Source: Thysanoteuthis rhombus
Lineage: Eukaryota; Mollusca; Cephalopoda; Oegopsida; Thysanoteuthidae
Direction of reading: 5' to 3'
Assembly: GCA_963457665.1 (NCBI GenBank)
Contig: OY735206.1
Span: forward strand, 54,890,484 to 54,954,483
Length of the DNA: 64,000 nt
Of this stretch, positions 13,527 through 26,050 are shown in pieces; positions within the stretch are counted from its first letter, which is position 1, and the number at the start of each line of letters is the position of its first letter. The position numbers and the translations under genes were made by a program. The notes beneath the pieces are model-generated. The model had not been told where the DNA came from and ran no database searches. It saw only the letters and a list, made by a program, of their open reading frames with translations.

Positions 13527-13528
<2 letters not shown>

Positions 13529-13954
13529 ACGACGGACAATTCTTGTGCAGGTGCATAAATATGTAAGGACGTTTGTGTACGTGTGTTAGGGTGTGTGTGT
13601 GTACAGAGTGTGGAATTAGCAGGTGTTTGCACCCGCAGCTGCCATATTTGCTTGTGTGTGTGTGTGTGTGTGTGTGTACGCGTGCTGTTTGCTGACCTCT
13701 CGAGTCGTGTCTCTCGACCGTTGAGGTGGACGTCGCCAGCACAAATGAAAGGGTTTTTGTTCTCTAGGATGGCATCCTTGTCCCCGAAGAATATTGTAGA
13801 CATTTTTTCTGAGTCATTAAGATTCTATAATCAGAAGGTATTTTGGATTGGTCATTCCAGAAGTTATCAAGAGATAAAAATCCAAGCCTGATATTGATAC
13901 AGCTTTGACAATAGGCAGAAGGGTAGACCAACCAATTTACTCCTCCTTCTATCA

Positions 13955-14262
13955 TGATCATGATCATGATGATCATCATCCTTTTATCGTCCTTCGTTGG
14001 GCATAGATCATTCGAAGGATTCGCCACACCTCTATGTCGTGTCTATTCGTCTCGCCATCTCATATTCTGCCAGCTTCAGTTCTGCATTTGATCTCTGGAA
14101 ATCTGTATTGTGAGTCCTGATGTCCATCGGTTGTCAGCCATTCTTGCAACATGATGAGCCGATTGGCATTTCGAGTTCCTTAGTGGTTTCTGTGATGTCT
14201 CCGACTCCTGTTTTTCACAGATATACTATGGTGACTTGTAGTCTCCCCATGTGATGATGAGC
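13955..14262 (-). pseudogene. RTE-type LINE 3' end relic
   Basis: The minus-strand reading carries the same C-terminal landmarks as the plus-strand copy at 8.5 kb: a GHV...MAD-like segment, 'agatcaaatgcagaactgaag', 'gagatggcgagacgaatagac', and 'cccaacgaaggacgataaaag' at the end. A 'gatgatcatcatgatcatgatcatg' tail follows, which is the trinucleotide-type end in minus orientation. Confidence 0.65.
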
Positions 14263-14454
14263 ATCTATCTGTCCACTATCCCACCAGAACAAAATGTTTG
14301 ACAAGGTCAGGGTTTTACGTTTGGAAAATAGGAGACATCAATAGGTCGAGTAATAGTAGGAGAACCCAACAAGAGTCCAAAGGCTCCCAATGCGCGTAGC
14401 AATGCGCAAGCTCGGTATAACCCCATTGGCTAACGCATTGCACTATATTCTGTA
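14263..14454. other. Spacer between two RTE relics
   Basis: It includes 'tgtccactatcccaccagaacaaaatgtttgacaaggtcagg', which resembles 'tctgtcccaccacagcaaaatgtcgagg' at 27.2 kb in the SINE-like unit there. Probably the body of a SINE, but the tRNA head is not clear here. Confidence 0.35.
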
Positions 14455-14835
14455 CGTCTCAGTTCTGCATTTGATCTCTGGGGATCCATCCTCTGAACCA
14501 TCATGACTCATCGGCTGTCTACCATTCTTGCAAATACCACCCGATTGTCATTTGAGATCCCTAATGGTTTCTACGATGTCTCAAGACTCCTGTTTTCCCC
14601 CTAATATACTGTGCTGTCTTGTGGTCTCTGTGTGGGGTTGAGCATGGTTATCTCATGTTCACTTTGCATGGTACTCAGTTTAAGGGCCAGTCTCTTGGTT
14701 AGGTTCCATGTTTCAGCTCCATAGCTAATCATCGGAAAGGATGCATTGGCTGTATACTCTTTTCCTTAGGACCGATGGGATTTTCCTTATTGTTGGAGGT
14801 TGAGCTTGTTCTAACGAAGGCTTGCCATTCTAGAG
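14455..14835 (-). pseudogene. RTE-type LINE 3' end relic, second copy
   Basis: It repeats the landmark 'tcagttctgcatttgatctctgg' present at 14066, so this is a second copy on the same strand about 390 bp away and not a continuation. It extends further 5' through the ETWNLTKRL..KLSTMQ and GWQAF segments (minus strand). It is truncated at both ends and full of stops. Confidence 0.65.
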
Positions 14836-15279
14836 TGATTTTTGTTTAAACTTCTGCACATTAAAACTGTATTTGTTGCTTTTCTGGCTTCATGGACTGT
14901 CAGTTTCTCTCAGTTTCTTTATCTGAATATATGTCTATATAAATTGGCTGGTTAACACAGAATTGCCTTCCTCCTCCCTATAAAGATTATTCAATGTGCT
15001 ATACGTGTGCATATGTTCCAGTTACTGTTTTATTTTCCAAGAACGTTTCGTTAGTTTTAGCTGGACGTTTTCTCCTTAAAACGTTCTTTTTTGGGAATTT
15101 TTTTTCTTTCAGCTTTAAAATGGTCACTTCCAAATGATTGATCAATTGGAATTGGTTAGGGGAAGTTTAACATCGATGATTGAGTAGTTTGGTGCGTGAA
15201 TACAAAGGAAACTCTGAGATCGAGCCAGAACGAGCTTATAGAAACTTCCTTCCCTGGACAAACATCTACAAGTGCATAA

Positions 15280-15345
15280 GTGTGTGTGTGTGTGCGTGTG
15301 TGTGTGTGTGAGCGTGTATGTGTGTACGCGTGTGTGTGAATGCAT
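15280..15345. repeat. (GT)n-rich patch
   Basis: Interrupted GT repeat about 65 bp long. Confidence 0.8.
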
Positions 15346-15394
15346 ATGTGTGAGTATGTTTGTGATCGTGATATGTTCATGCTTATCAAACCTT

Positions 15395-15433
15395 TGAATA
15401 GCGTTGAAAGTGCTTAGTAGTGGGTGTATTACA

Positions 15434-15510
<77 letters not shown>

Positions 15511-16335
15511 TAGTTTCGTTACCAAGACAACACTGGAGTTTCTTTTTGTTTCTGAAACCATTCAGTACAGATCGAGCAGTGTGACAGGGCGCATTGTCCT
15601 GCTGGGAGATACCACTGCAGTCGTAGATTGTTGCCATAGTTGTGAATGCTGATGAAGAAGGTTGGACCTTGCTGAGTATCTCCCGTATGAAGGATAAGAC
15701 CCTGTGTCTCCCAACAGAACGTGGTCTGAAGCATCACACTACCTCCACTGGTACATTGAGCCAGCCAAGAAATTGACGTAGATGTACCCTGCTGCCCACT
15801 GTATTCATGAAGCGATACAACAGCGCTCTTCTCCCATTTGTACAAGGCCCAATTCAGATGATTGGATGTCCAATCAATCGACAATTGACAATTGTACTTT
15901 GACTAGACAGCGACTGGGTATCCCAACCGACAAAAAAGGGCTTATCCTTTCCTTCACCTTGAAGAAGCTGTATGCAGTTTGTCAAAGTGGCCTCTCTGGT
16001 ACCTCGTGATTGATAAGAAAGCCACCGTTCGGTTCCTGCATTGGGATGCCTGCACCGCCCAAAGCTTGTCGGCCGTTAGTGATTTTTTTTGTATCTTTAG
16101 ACTACTGTACATGTTGTTACGGAAATGCTCTCACCTATTTTTCTGGCCATAACAATTTGTCATTCAGCAAATTCACCAAGATCTCTCTTCGTGCCCCTAA
16201 CTACAGCATTCAACACATCAAAAGAAACTAATCGATTCCTGCTTACTTGCCCATATATCTCTGGCTCTGACGGGCACAGCTGTTACGAGACTGTAACTGT
16301 CAATTTCGCCACATGCTGTTGGTCATAATGTTTCA
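15395..16335 (-). pseudogene. Tc1-like transposase relic split by (GA)n
   Basis: The minus strand shows the second half of a Tc1/mariner superfamily DDE transposase. SGGSVML is followed by FCWETQGLILHTGDT, then the hallmark QQDNAPCHTARSV carrying the second catalytic Asp. In another frame it continues EWFQKQKETPVLSW and then ADLS, where the family has SPDLN/S before the third acidic residue. At that Asp-Leu-Ser the coding text dissolves into (GA)n (15436-15504). Upstream (15880-16335) a worn N-terminal part remains. Frame changes and stops make it dead. The canonical length for such proteins is about 340 residues. Terminal inverted repeats were not located. Confidence 0.8.
15436..15504. repeat. 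(GA)n inside Tc1 relic
   Basis: About 68 bp of pure GA that starts at the sequence agatct on the transposase-coding strand, the codons for Asp-Leu-Ser. Confidence 0.95.
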
Positions 16336-16389
16336 ATATATCTGCGTATACACACACAAACACAAACACACACACACACACATATAGAT

Positions 16390-16690
16390 ATGTGTGTGCC
16401 AACAGTAAGAAATGAGACAGATTCAGGAGTAAGAGTGTAAGGATACTTTGTTTATTAATTAGTTACTCAACGAATAAATTAATTAGTGTGCTATAAATGT
16501 TTTGAGAGGTGTAAAAATAAATTTACCATAAGATATTTTGCTTCAGAAGCACAATTTGGGAATAAATGAGAGGATTCCTTTAAGGTCATTGTGATGTGTG
16601 AGATTTTGTTCTCTCTATGGTGAAATCTGTATTGGTCTTTGGCAAGATATAATAGAAGCAGCAGGAGTAGGTCTTGTGAGACCATAAGAT
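16390..16690 (+). repeat. Dispersed repeat D, copy 1
   Basis: 'agtaagaaatgagacagattcaggagtaag', then 'tttgtttattaattagttactcaacgaataaattaatta', then 'aagatattttgcttcagaagcacaatttggg'. The same order is found at 26585-26870. A (CA)n lies just upstream at 16350-16382. Class unknown. Confidence 0.6.
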
Positions 16691-17001
16691 GTTAGAGTTG
16701 TAGGGCAGTGGTTTAGTATTAGATTGTGTGGGTAGGTTGGGGATAGTGCCGATGGTGGGGTAATGGGACTAAGGAACTTCATACCTGTTATCCTTACAGG
16801 TCATGGAAAATCTGATGCCTCTGAGATGTACAAATGAAATACCCAACAAAATCTCTTATAGGTAGGAATCTATGTAACTATGAAGTTCCCTATATTGGAT
16901 ATACATGAAGGTGGGTAGAGTATGGATGTGTGGTTGTTATTAGTGGGAGGACTATAATATTACAGATTTATGTGGTTAGGGTTGGTAAGTTTAGTGTTGG
17001 A

Positions 17002-17004
<3 letters not shown>

Positions 17005-17060
<56 letters not shown>
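17005..17060. repeat. (TA)n microsatellite
   Basis: About 55 bp of TA. Confidence 0.95.
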
Positions 17061-17065
<5 letters not shown>

Positions 17066-17692
17066 CTGCAAAATGTAAAAACCAATGTTCCATTTTACTT
17101 AACACATATATTATATGAAGTTATAAAATTAACTTGGTTTAGGTTAATGGGAAATAACTGTCAGATTTTTCAGTTGAATGTGTTTGAACAAAATCAAATC
17201 AAATGAGTTTTTTCTATTTAATTAGTGCTATCAAAGATAATATCATCATTCGGTTTGCAAGCAGTCTGAAATTAAAACTGACACAACTGATTAGATATTC
17301 ACATCAGCGAACATTCACTAGGAATGATACGAACAGTGAATCATCTGTTGTTATATTTACTGTTCCTTCGTCATTAGAAACGATTTTAAAGTAACCTAAA
17401 TAAGTAAGCCCTGTTCCAAAAAATGAAAGATATGTAGTATGAATTAACATCAATAAACAATACACATAAACCTTACGTAAAATGACAAACTGCATGTATG
17501 ATATAAACTATATTCTAATAAAGGGATGTGGTTTGATCTACACTGTAAGGGTGCCATGTTGATATAACTATTTGATTTTTAAAATCCCCGAAACGGTTAC
17601 ATAGTAAACAACTGATGATCCCAATTAGAGACAATTTATACGTTGTACCATAATAACAATGTATAAGGGAAACAGAAAAAACAGCTTTCTAG

Positions 17693-17693
<1 letters not shown>

Positions 17694-17776
<83 letters not shown>
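17694..17776. repeat. (TA)n microsatellite
   Basis: About 83 bp of TA in an otherwise anonymous AT-rich region (17061-18050) with no supportable gene. Confidence 0.95.
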
Positions 17777-17778
<2 letters not shown>

Positions 17779-18054
17779 AAATAAGATTCACACATAGAAC
17801 AATAATAACAAAGTATATGTAAAATATTAAAAAACATTGAAGAAAATTTTTGATTTTTTATATTTTTGTTATTTTCACTGCTATACTACTCTGTTTATTT
17901 TATTTCTAAACTTGAAGACTCTGCTATGTTATTCACATAATTCAAGCTTCAAAATAAAGCAACAACGGACCATTTTAGCAGATAAACATAAGAAATATCA
18001 AATATTTGGTGATGGTTCGTTTGGCGCTGATCATACATGATCACTTATATTGTG

Positions 18055-18675
18055 CGAGGGGAACAGAGACAAAAAGAAGAATAATTGGGAGAGGAGGGCG
18101 AGAGAAATCAACGGAGGAGGAAAAAGGCAGTGTGGGAGAGAGAGGGAGAGAGAGAGAGAGAGGTGAAAGAAAAAAGATATTTGAATACAGCAAGAAAGTT
18201 GAGGAGGTAAAGAGAATGACCAGGAGAAAGAGTGAGACAGAGAGAATAGAAATAAAAAAAAGTTGGAGGAAGTGACTGAAAGCAAGAAAGAGGAGGAAGA
18301 GATGAAAAGCAAGATAGAGAAGGAAGAGTATTAAAGAGAGGATTGTATGAAAAAGTGAGAAGGCGAGAGAAATAGCAAAAAGGAAAACGGGATGAGAGGG
18401 AGAAAGATATAAACAGATATATAAAAACAGGAAGAGAGAGGGAGAGTGGAAGAGAAAAATAGTAAAATAATATGGGAAAACGATAGATAGATAGATAGAT
18501 ATAGATAGAGAAAGAGAGAGAGAGAGATGAAGATAAGAAATATAGAAGGGTTGACGGATTGAGGGAATGGTTCAATTGAGAGAAGAATAAGAGAGAGAAA
18601 GAGGAAAATGATAAGAGCAAAGAAAGAATGAGAAAGAGAAAAACAGAGGTTGGGAAAGGTGATTCTGTGCACAAA
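18055..18675 (+). repeat. Long imperfect polypurine tract
   Basis: Roughly 620 bp in which the plus strand is overwhelmingly G and A, in mixed GAGA, GAAA and GGAG units rather than one simple repeat. It is interrupted by a (GATA)n at 18482-18500. The minus strand therefore gives long Leu/Ser/Phe-rich artefact frames. Such tracts can adopt triplex (H-DNA) structure. Confidence 0.8.
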
Positions 18676-18954
18676 AAAAAAAAAAATGAGAAGATTTCTA
18701 TGGTATTTTTCTTGACAAAATGGGAAATGTCAGAATAATGTCAATGCCTAGTACAAAATGTCTGCACATTGGTCAACATCGACCTAAAAGCACATTTTTC
18801 AGCTATTTAGCCGGCCTGAAAATTACATCTTAATACCCCCCACCAAGGGCGAGAGGTAACGTTCCTTCTCTGAAATTTTCGCATAAGCACGATAGATTTA
18901 GATTTTTAGGGATTTTCTGCTGTATGGGAGGATTTAACACCAATTCATCCTCCC

Positions 18955-19515
<561 letters not shown>

Positions 19516-19594
19516 GTTTCGTTGACCATTGATCCCCAGGAGCAACTCTGTTACCGTGGCTATGTGCCGAATTAAACTAAGGATAATCATCATT

Positions 19595-19775
19595 TTTCTC
19601 CACATGAACGTTAGTAAAACTAACGTCGGGTGCAACAGACACATGGAGAGAAGACACACAACGATCAGAATCGAAAATGCAAAGCTGAAGAAAGCAGACT
19701 ATTAAATCTACGACATATCTCCAAGAAATACCAAAAATAAGAAAACAAGCACAGAATCACACAAGGTTGAAAGAT
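19595..19775 (+). pseudogene. RTE-type LINE internal fragment
   Basis: It gives NVSKTNV, then IRIENAKLKKADY, the same post-FADD segment that starts the 8.0-kb copy. It lies downstream of a C-terminal piece, so it must be a separate insertion. Confidence 0.55.
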
Positions 19776-21255
19776 ATATAAGATCATCCTTAATTTCATG
19801 ACAAACCTGGACACTATCAGCGATGCACTAAAGTATCGCAACACAGTTTGGAAAGCTCTGTGCTAGAAAGAGATGAATTTGGTAGGTAATTATAAATGAT
19901 GCTGTAATTACGACAGGTGCATGAAATATATATGATCAATCTTTGCAAAGGTGAACCTTTGCATACATAACTGAACACATTTGTAATGGATTCTATATTT
20001 CCTGATTTACCAGTTTATATTTCTTTTATTGTTGTTCAGGTTATTTTACAAGGATAATTTTTTCTATTACGATTCTTATTATTAATTTTTGGCAAGGTTT
20101 TACATCATATTATTGTTGTTGCTCACTATTGGAACTTATAGGTCATTTCTACTTTTATTCTACGATTCTCGACAGTATGAATTGGAAATAATGGATAAAC
20201 TTTTAACGAAATTTGGTCTTGTATACCTTATCCTTTGTAGCCAGTCAAACCAGGCAGCACCCAACTAATTAGCCACCGAAAACTAACCAGTAGATTCCGT
20301 CAAAACTTAGCCGTATAGTTACATTCAACCTAATCCAATTTAATCCTGCACTTAATTGTTTGTTTACTCCAAATGATAGTACATATAATAGTCGTAAGTT
20401 ATTTCAGATCAGGCATTATTCACCTTATTGATTTTTTACAACAATTTTTTTATCTTACTCTTGTTGTTTCTTGTCACAGTTCTCGGACTTTCGTTTAGAA
20501 GCATGGATGGAAATAAAGAGTTAGCTTCAGACAATGTTTTGACAATTCAAGACTTCTACGTCAAATTTTCTTTTGAAAATTAAAAAAAAAAAAACTTTTT
20601 ATGTATGTTTCAAAATTTATACTTCTATATTTACTTTATTTTCCCCAAATACTTTAGTAGCTGATAACATTTTCATTATGACAGAAACATCAGAGGCATT
20701 ACAAAAAAGATGATCAATAAATATTACTTCTGTCGCATTTTTAAGCAGTGTTTACTAAGAAAGTTTCCAAGCGACAAACATGAATGTATCAGACACAAAT
20801 TAGGTGCCAATTTAGAATTACCTCACATTCCAAATTGAACAAACCACTACGAACCTATTCAGGGTGGGAATCTTCAAAGAAAAGTCGTTGTTTCTAGTCA
20901 TAAGGATTAAATGTTTAAATTTTCACCATCGTTATTCTTGGTAAAGCGGGAAAAAAGGTGTCATAAAGGGAGTTAGACAAACAAACATAGAAAACGTTTT
21001 ATTTTAAATACATTCAGTAACATAAAATTCGTTGTCTACATGTTGGTTGGGTGTCAACGCTTGAGTGTTTTCTCTATGAAAAAGGGGAAAATCCATGAAG
21101 AGAGTAACAGAAGATGAGACTGGAAAGAGCTTCAATAATAGATCACCCAGTTAGGAACGAACTCACAACGAATTGAACATCGCTTCATGGCAGACACTGT
21201 GTTATTTTACATATGCGATAATGGATTACAGGTATCCCCCTCTTTGCGGGACTTC
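19776..21255. other. Anonymous AT-rich region
   Basis: No gene, RNA or repeat module I can support, apart from poly-A at 20582-20595. Confidence 0.5.
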
Positions 21256-21261
21256 AGTTTT

Positions 21262-21455
21262 TGGCTTTCACGAAAAAAAAGCAAAAAAAAAAAAATGAAA
21301 ATAGTGTTCAGCATTTATTTTGCAGCAATCCGTGACAAAGACAGCATGCACACCAACCTCCGATAACTCTGCTTATCATACCATCATCCTCATCATATGT
21401 GTACGAAAACACTCCCAAACTTCTCCATATAAATTCATGATTATTGTCTCTTTGC
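21262..21455 (+). repeat. Dispersed repeat B, copy 2
   Basis: 'gaaaatagtgttcagcatttattttgcagcaatccgtgacaaagacagcatgcacacc', then 'ttctccatataaattcatgatta'. It matches the 27.6-kb copy in both halves. Confidence 0.6.
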
Positions 21456-21889
21456 TTTACGCCATTTCCGCTGGCAAAAAGTATCCACAAGGACGTATTA
21501 CTTTGGGATAGAGGGATTGGAGTGTATTGAAAAATGATTCAGCATATTTGAACCACCTTCCCAAATAGACCAGACAGTTTCCCTATGAACAAGGCCAGGG
21601 TTATTAACAATTCCACAGCCTCGCTCGTAATTTATTATCAAAAGGGCATGGCACTTTTTTTATTATTTCATGCACGTGCGTGTAGCAGGGATCCTTGGAA
21701 CAAGAACAAACGTATTTGTAGATTTTCAAGGCAATAACATATTTTCTCACTCAAGTTATGAATACTGACACACATTTTTTTTTAGAGTAGCATTCAACAA
21801 TTTTTTCAAAATGCAACATTCTTTAAAAGCAGGAAAATGATTCCTACTGATATGTGTGTGCATGAAAAGGGGATCTCTAACGAGATATC

Positions 21890-22142
21890 AATTTCTTGTT
21901 TCTTTCCGCTCTTGAGCAGAACCGATATGCAAGTCGAGCGAGAAAATCAGTCGAGGTCTGGTGGCATTCAAATCTTTTGAAACAGTGTATGAGCAGGTCT
22001 TATATTGCTGCAATCGATCTACGCCTAAGTCACTCAGATGAATACATAAACTCTGCTTGAAATACATATGAAACTTGAAGGGGAAACCATCAACAAAAAC
22101 TGTCACTAAAACTGTCAACATAGGATTCTTAAGATCTTTCAA
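21890..22142 (-). repeat. Repeat A-linked module, inverted copy
   Basis: 'gatcttaagaatcctatgttgacag' (minus strand) and 'aaacttgaaggggaaaccatcaacaaaaactgtcac' match, with few changes, the reverse complement of 41430-41620. The two are an inverted dispersed pair about 19 kb apart. No coding sense was recognised. Confidence 0.7.
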
Positions 22143-22214
22143 TGCACATATGTATGTATTTACTGCCCATGACAAAAATATGAGATCACCCCGCTTAGAG
22201 TATGTTAATTCATT

Positions 22215-22396
22215 TTTTTTAATTGGACGACTGATAATATGGATATTCTTGGATCACATGAGTAACCGAGGCTGGCAAAATTCAAGATGGAGAGACGAAC
22301 TAGACGAGTTTCGAAAGTATCGGCTCCGCACACCATTGATAGGGAGATCTAGTGAATCCTGGGAAAGGTCTATGTCCAACGACAGGCGATAAAAGA

Positions 22397-22441
<45 letters not shown>
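22215..22441 (+). pseudogene. RTE-type LINE 3' end with (TGA)n tail
   Basis: RGWQNSRWRDELDEF, then GRSSESWERSMSNDRR-stop, is the C-terminal end of the RTE family. It is followed by 15 or so TGA units (22396-22441). This is the clearest example in the window of the trinucleotide tail. The fragment is only about 180 bp of element and appears to interrupt repeat A modules on either side. Confidence 0.75.
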
Positions 22442-22443
<2 letters not shown>

Positions 22444-22479
22444 ATGAATATACTCTCTGTGTGGTGATTCCATATTTTT

Positions 22480-22850
22480 TGTCGTGAGCAGTATGTGTCA
22501 CGCATATAGGTCGCAACAGTGGAGCTAAAAGATTGAACATTTTCTGATTATTTTGTCTAAAAACAGTAGTTATGTTGTTTTTTGTTTTTTTTTTCGAAAA
22601 TCCCACTCAAACCTCCAAAAGGTTTCTAGTAGGATGCGATTCTATCCTATATTGATTCCTTATTTTTCGTCCGGCAACATTCACCCCTTTTTTTTCGTTT
22701 TTCCCACCTCTTTTTTTTTAGTGATCACCGCCAAACAAAAATCGAGAGAAGTAAATTCTCCATTGATCATCCCATTTGTTTTGAAACACGGCACGCTGCC
22801 AAAAAAAGTTGGACATGCGACGGTTTTTATCGAGTGACTAAACAGACTAA
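22480..22850 (-). repeat. Dispersed repeat A, inverted copy
   Basis: On the minus strand it reads 'ggcagcgtgccgtgtttcaaaacaaatgggatgatcaatgg', then 'ttggcggtgatcactaaaaaaaa', then 'gaacattttctgattattttgtctaaa'-type segments, in the same order as the copies at 1385, 2150 and 41690. Confidence 0.6.
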
Positions 22851-23228
22851 CCTGGCCGGTTCGTATTTACATTTGCGTATAAGCAAAGACTGTCACGTGG
22901 GCTGGATTATCAGATTCCGTGAAAAAAAAAAGCTTGCAAACAAACCTTTGCATAGAGACAAAATGGGACATGCATATTTACAGTCGCAATATATGTGCAC
23001 AGATAATTTACACTAGTGTCCATATTGCTTACCGACGACGTAACAGAACTCATCGTCGTTGGCAAGTTCTCGGAGGCTCAGTGACATATACAGGGTTGGT
23101 GAAAAATAATCGTCCGTCAAAAATTATATGAAAATTTTCTAAATATTACTATTTTCATGCAACAGATTTTATTTTGGTCCTCAAAATGATAAAATTTAAT
23201 CGAACGTATGACATTAAGTGAAGCTTGT
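22851..23228. other. Anonymous spacer
   Basis: No supportable gene. 'tacagggttggtgaaaaataatcg' at 23091 resembles the TA-flanked end of some IS630-type elements, but no partner end was found. Confidence 0.35.
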
Positions 23229-23229
23229 T

Positions 23230-24760
23230 TAACTGCAACACTTTGGCGTCCTCCGTTGGACATAGACCCCGCCACCCACAAAGATTCGCCAGACCTCTAC
23301 ATTGTGAGTCGTGGTGCCCAACGCCTGTCTGTCATTCTTGCAACATGACCATCCCATATAAATTTGAGTTTCTTGATGGTTTTTATAATATCTCAAACTG
23401 TTTTACCCCTAATATACTGTGCAATCTTGTAGTCTTTTCGTGTGATATGATATTGAGCATGATTCTCTCTTGTGCACGTTGCATAGTTCTCAGATTGCAG
23501 GTAAGTCTCTCGATTTGGTTCTGTGTTTCTGCTCCAGACCCTTCTTTTTAGGACTAATAAGATTTTTTTTGTTTTTGAGTGTTGAACGTGCTCCACAGAA
23601 AGCTTGCGAACCTAGGGTGATTATTCGCTTGATTTCTCCTTTTGAGGGTCTCCTGGTGATTCGTTACCCCAGGTATATGTAGTGGTCTTTCTTCAGTTTT
23701 GTTTTACTTGCCCATGGTCAGGCAAATTTTTAGTAAGTTTATTTCCAACAACTGACACTAAAAGGCTACTGCTGCTGATGGTCAATGGCCAAGTAGTTCC
23801 TTTTATAGCCAGCTTGTTCCTGCAGTTGGTTTTCGGCGAACGTTAATCGTAATTCAGTCATTGATAACTTTGCTAAAAATTTTGTTGATGCAATCGAGTA
23901 AGCTTACTGGCCTGCAGGTTTCGAGGTCTTTTTGATTTCCTTTCATATAACAGCATCATGATTGCAGTATTCCGATACGTTGAATAATATGGCTAGATTC
24001 TTCTTTTACTAGCTTTTTTGGCTTGGTCGTTGGTAATAGCATCTGGTCCAGGAGCCTTTCCTTTCATTGTTTGCACGATGGCTTGTCATACCTCCCAGTG
24101 TGTAAACTCTGGGAAATCCTTGAATTGATTACTCATATCTTGCATATCCTTGTTTTGCGTTCCTCAAGATCTGGAGTAGTCTTTTTCCGGAATTCTTGGA
24201 CACGTTTAACTATCCGGTCCCTGTCAGTTGCTAGGTCTTCATTTATTTCCTGTAGGAGACTTATATTAATAGCTTTGAAACCTCAACCTTTTTCGAGAAA
24301 TCTTTCAATGATTGCTGTCGTGTATCTTCTGTTGTCTTCTCTTTGTTTCTTTCTGATGATCTTATTTTTTATCTATTTTGGTTGCTTCAATTTTCTCTCT
24401 TGTATTTATCGGTAGCTTGAGATCTCTGCATTTTTCCCTGAGATTCTTGTGTTCTTCTGAGACGTTACTCATGGTCTGCGTACTCTTTCGTTTAAACATA
24501 TTTTGAATTAGATGTTATGTAGTTGTTGAATATGTTGATACCGGTGTCGTTTTCCTCCTATTCGTTAACAATTTCATATTTGCTTTTCAGTTCAAGCTTG
24601 GAGAATCGAGAGAGCTCTTTTGGTACGTTTAATGGTTTCAGTTTGATGTAGAACCTTGTCCTGCGTTCTTTGTTGGTGTAAATTTGGATTTTACACCGAC
24701 CTATAAATGATGAATTTATCAATAATTTCAAAGAGGGATTTTCTTTTCACCTACCCTGTG
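23230..24760 (-). pseudogene. RTE-type LINE, longest relic
   Basis: From 24760 down to 23230 the minus strand gives, in order and across frames: TRFYIKLKPLNVPKELSRFSKLE (the linker after the APE endonuclease), RKKQREDNRRYTTAIIERFL, DRDRIVKRVQEF, TMKGKAPGPDAITND (first RT motif), CRPVSLLDCINKIFSKVIND (next motif, rebuilt over one shift), and LQEQAGYKRNYLAID. It then drops to the C-terminal LKRRNQANN...RFASF, NQIERLTCNLRTMQ and ERIMLNI, with the family end near 23250. The QGD and FADD motifs are missing, so a central deletion is likely. It is the only copy here that retains the N-terminal part of the RT. Dead by many stops. Confidence 0.75.
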
Positions 24761-24779
24761 TATTTATCAAAAATACCCA

Positions 24780-25140
24780 TCTCTGGTCAACTCCCCCCTC
24801 TCTCTCTCTGTCTCTTGCTCACTTTCTTTCTAGATCTGTGTTATATCTGTCTCCGTTGATCTCTCTCTCTCTCTCTCTTTGAAAGCATATTCATATCTAC
24901 TACTCTATCCCAAGTTGTCAATATCTATGTTTCTCTTCATCTATCTCTCATATCATTTCTCCAAGTATATGCATATCTAATGTTATGCCATGGAATATTG
25001 ACCATATATAACTTCTCAACCATTTTACAGTTGTGACAGCCATAGAATTGTAACTGATCATAATCGTGTCTATCCAAGTAAGGCCATATCTATCTATATA
25101 TCCATTTATATATGTCCGAATACTCTGTCTGTCTGTTTTC

Positions 25141-25222
<82 letters not shown>

Positions 25223-25280
25223 TAAGGAAGACAGACTGACAGTGTATTCGGAGATAAATTTTCTCTCTTTCTCTCTCTCT

Positions 25281-25343
<63 letters not shown>

Positions 25344-25460
25344 GAGAGAGAGACAGACAGACAGACAGACACAAAGAGAGAGAGAGAAAGAGAGAGAGGG
25401 AGAGAGTCGAGTATTGCAATCTATCCAACAATCTTTCTACGAATACTAGAGAGCAGATGA
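24780..25460. repeat. (CT)n(AT)n(AG)n palindromic composites
   Basis: At 25141-25222, CT repeats pass into TA repeats and then into AG repeats, giving a nearly perfect self-complementary block of about 82 bp. A second block of the same plan, less perfect, lies at 25261-25420. Short CT patches precede at 24788 and 24864. Confidence 0.9.
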
Positions 25461-25488
25461 ATAGATAGATATATGAAAACGGTTGGAC

Positions 25489-25521
25489 ATCACTATCTAT
25501 CTATCTATCTATCTATCTATC
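25489..25521. repeat. (TCTA)n microsatellite
   Basis: About eight TCTA units. Confidence 0.9.
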
Positions 25522-25796
25522 TGGGGTATCATGCTACATTGCTGTTCGTCTCTGCGCCAATCGATGTGCTATATAGAGGTTTTAGAGACTTTCTGGTGGA
25601 TTGATTTCGTGAGAAGCGGGAAATGTCCAACGAGACAGGAAAACCCTGGCTCACTTGACAGACGAGAAGATATTCGACCCGCTCAAATTCTTGTAACTTT
25701 TATATCCATGCACGTATACAAATACTTATGTATATAGATGTGTACTTATGTGTAGTCTCTCTTTGTGTATTCAGAGGCAGACATACATACAGACAC

Positions 25797-25924
25797 AGAC
25801 ACACATTCACACCCACACCCACCAACACACACACACACGCACACACACACACACACACACACATAAACATTTATATGTATACACAGTTGCGACCCAAATT
25901 TACTTGGAACTAAAGGGGAATTTA

Positions 25925-26014
<90 letters not shown>

Positions 26015-26050
26015 CGTATATATTTATGTGTGTGTGTGTATATATATATG

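Noticed and set aside
18108..18674. 188- and 113-codon minus-strand frames rich in Leu, Ser and Phe
   Set aside because: They are shadows of the polypurine tract, with low-complexity composition and no domain.
23091..23130. Transposon end 'tacagggttggtgaaaaataatcg'
   Set aside because: It looks like an IS630-type terminus, but no inverted partner was found within several kb.
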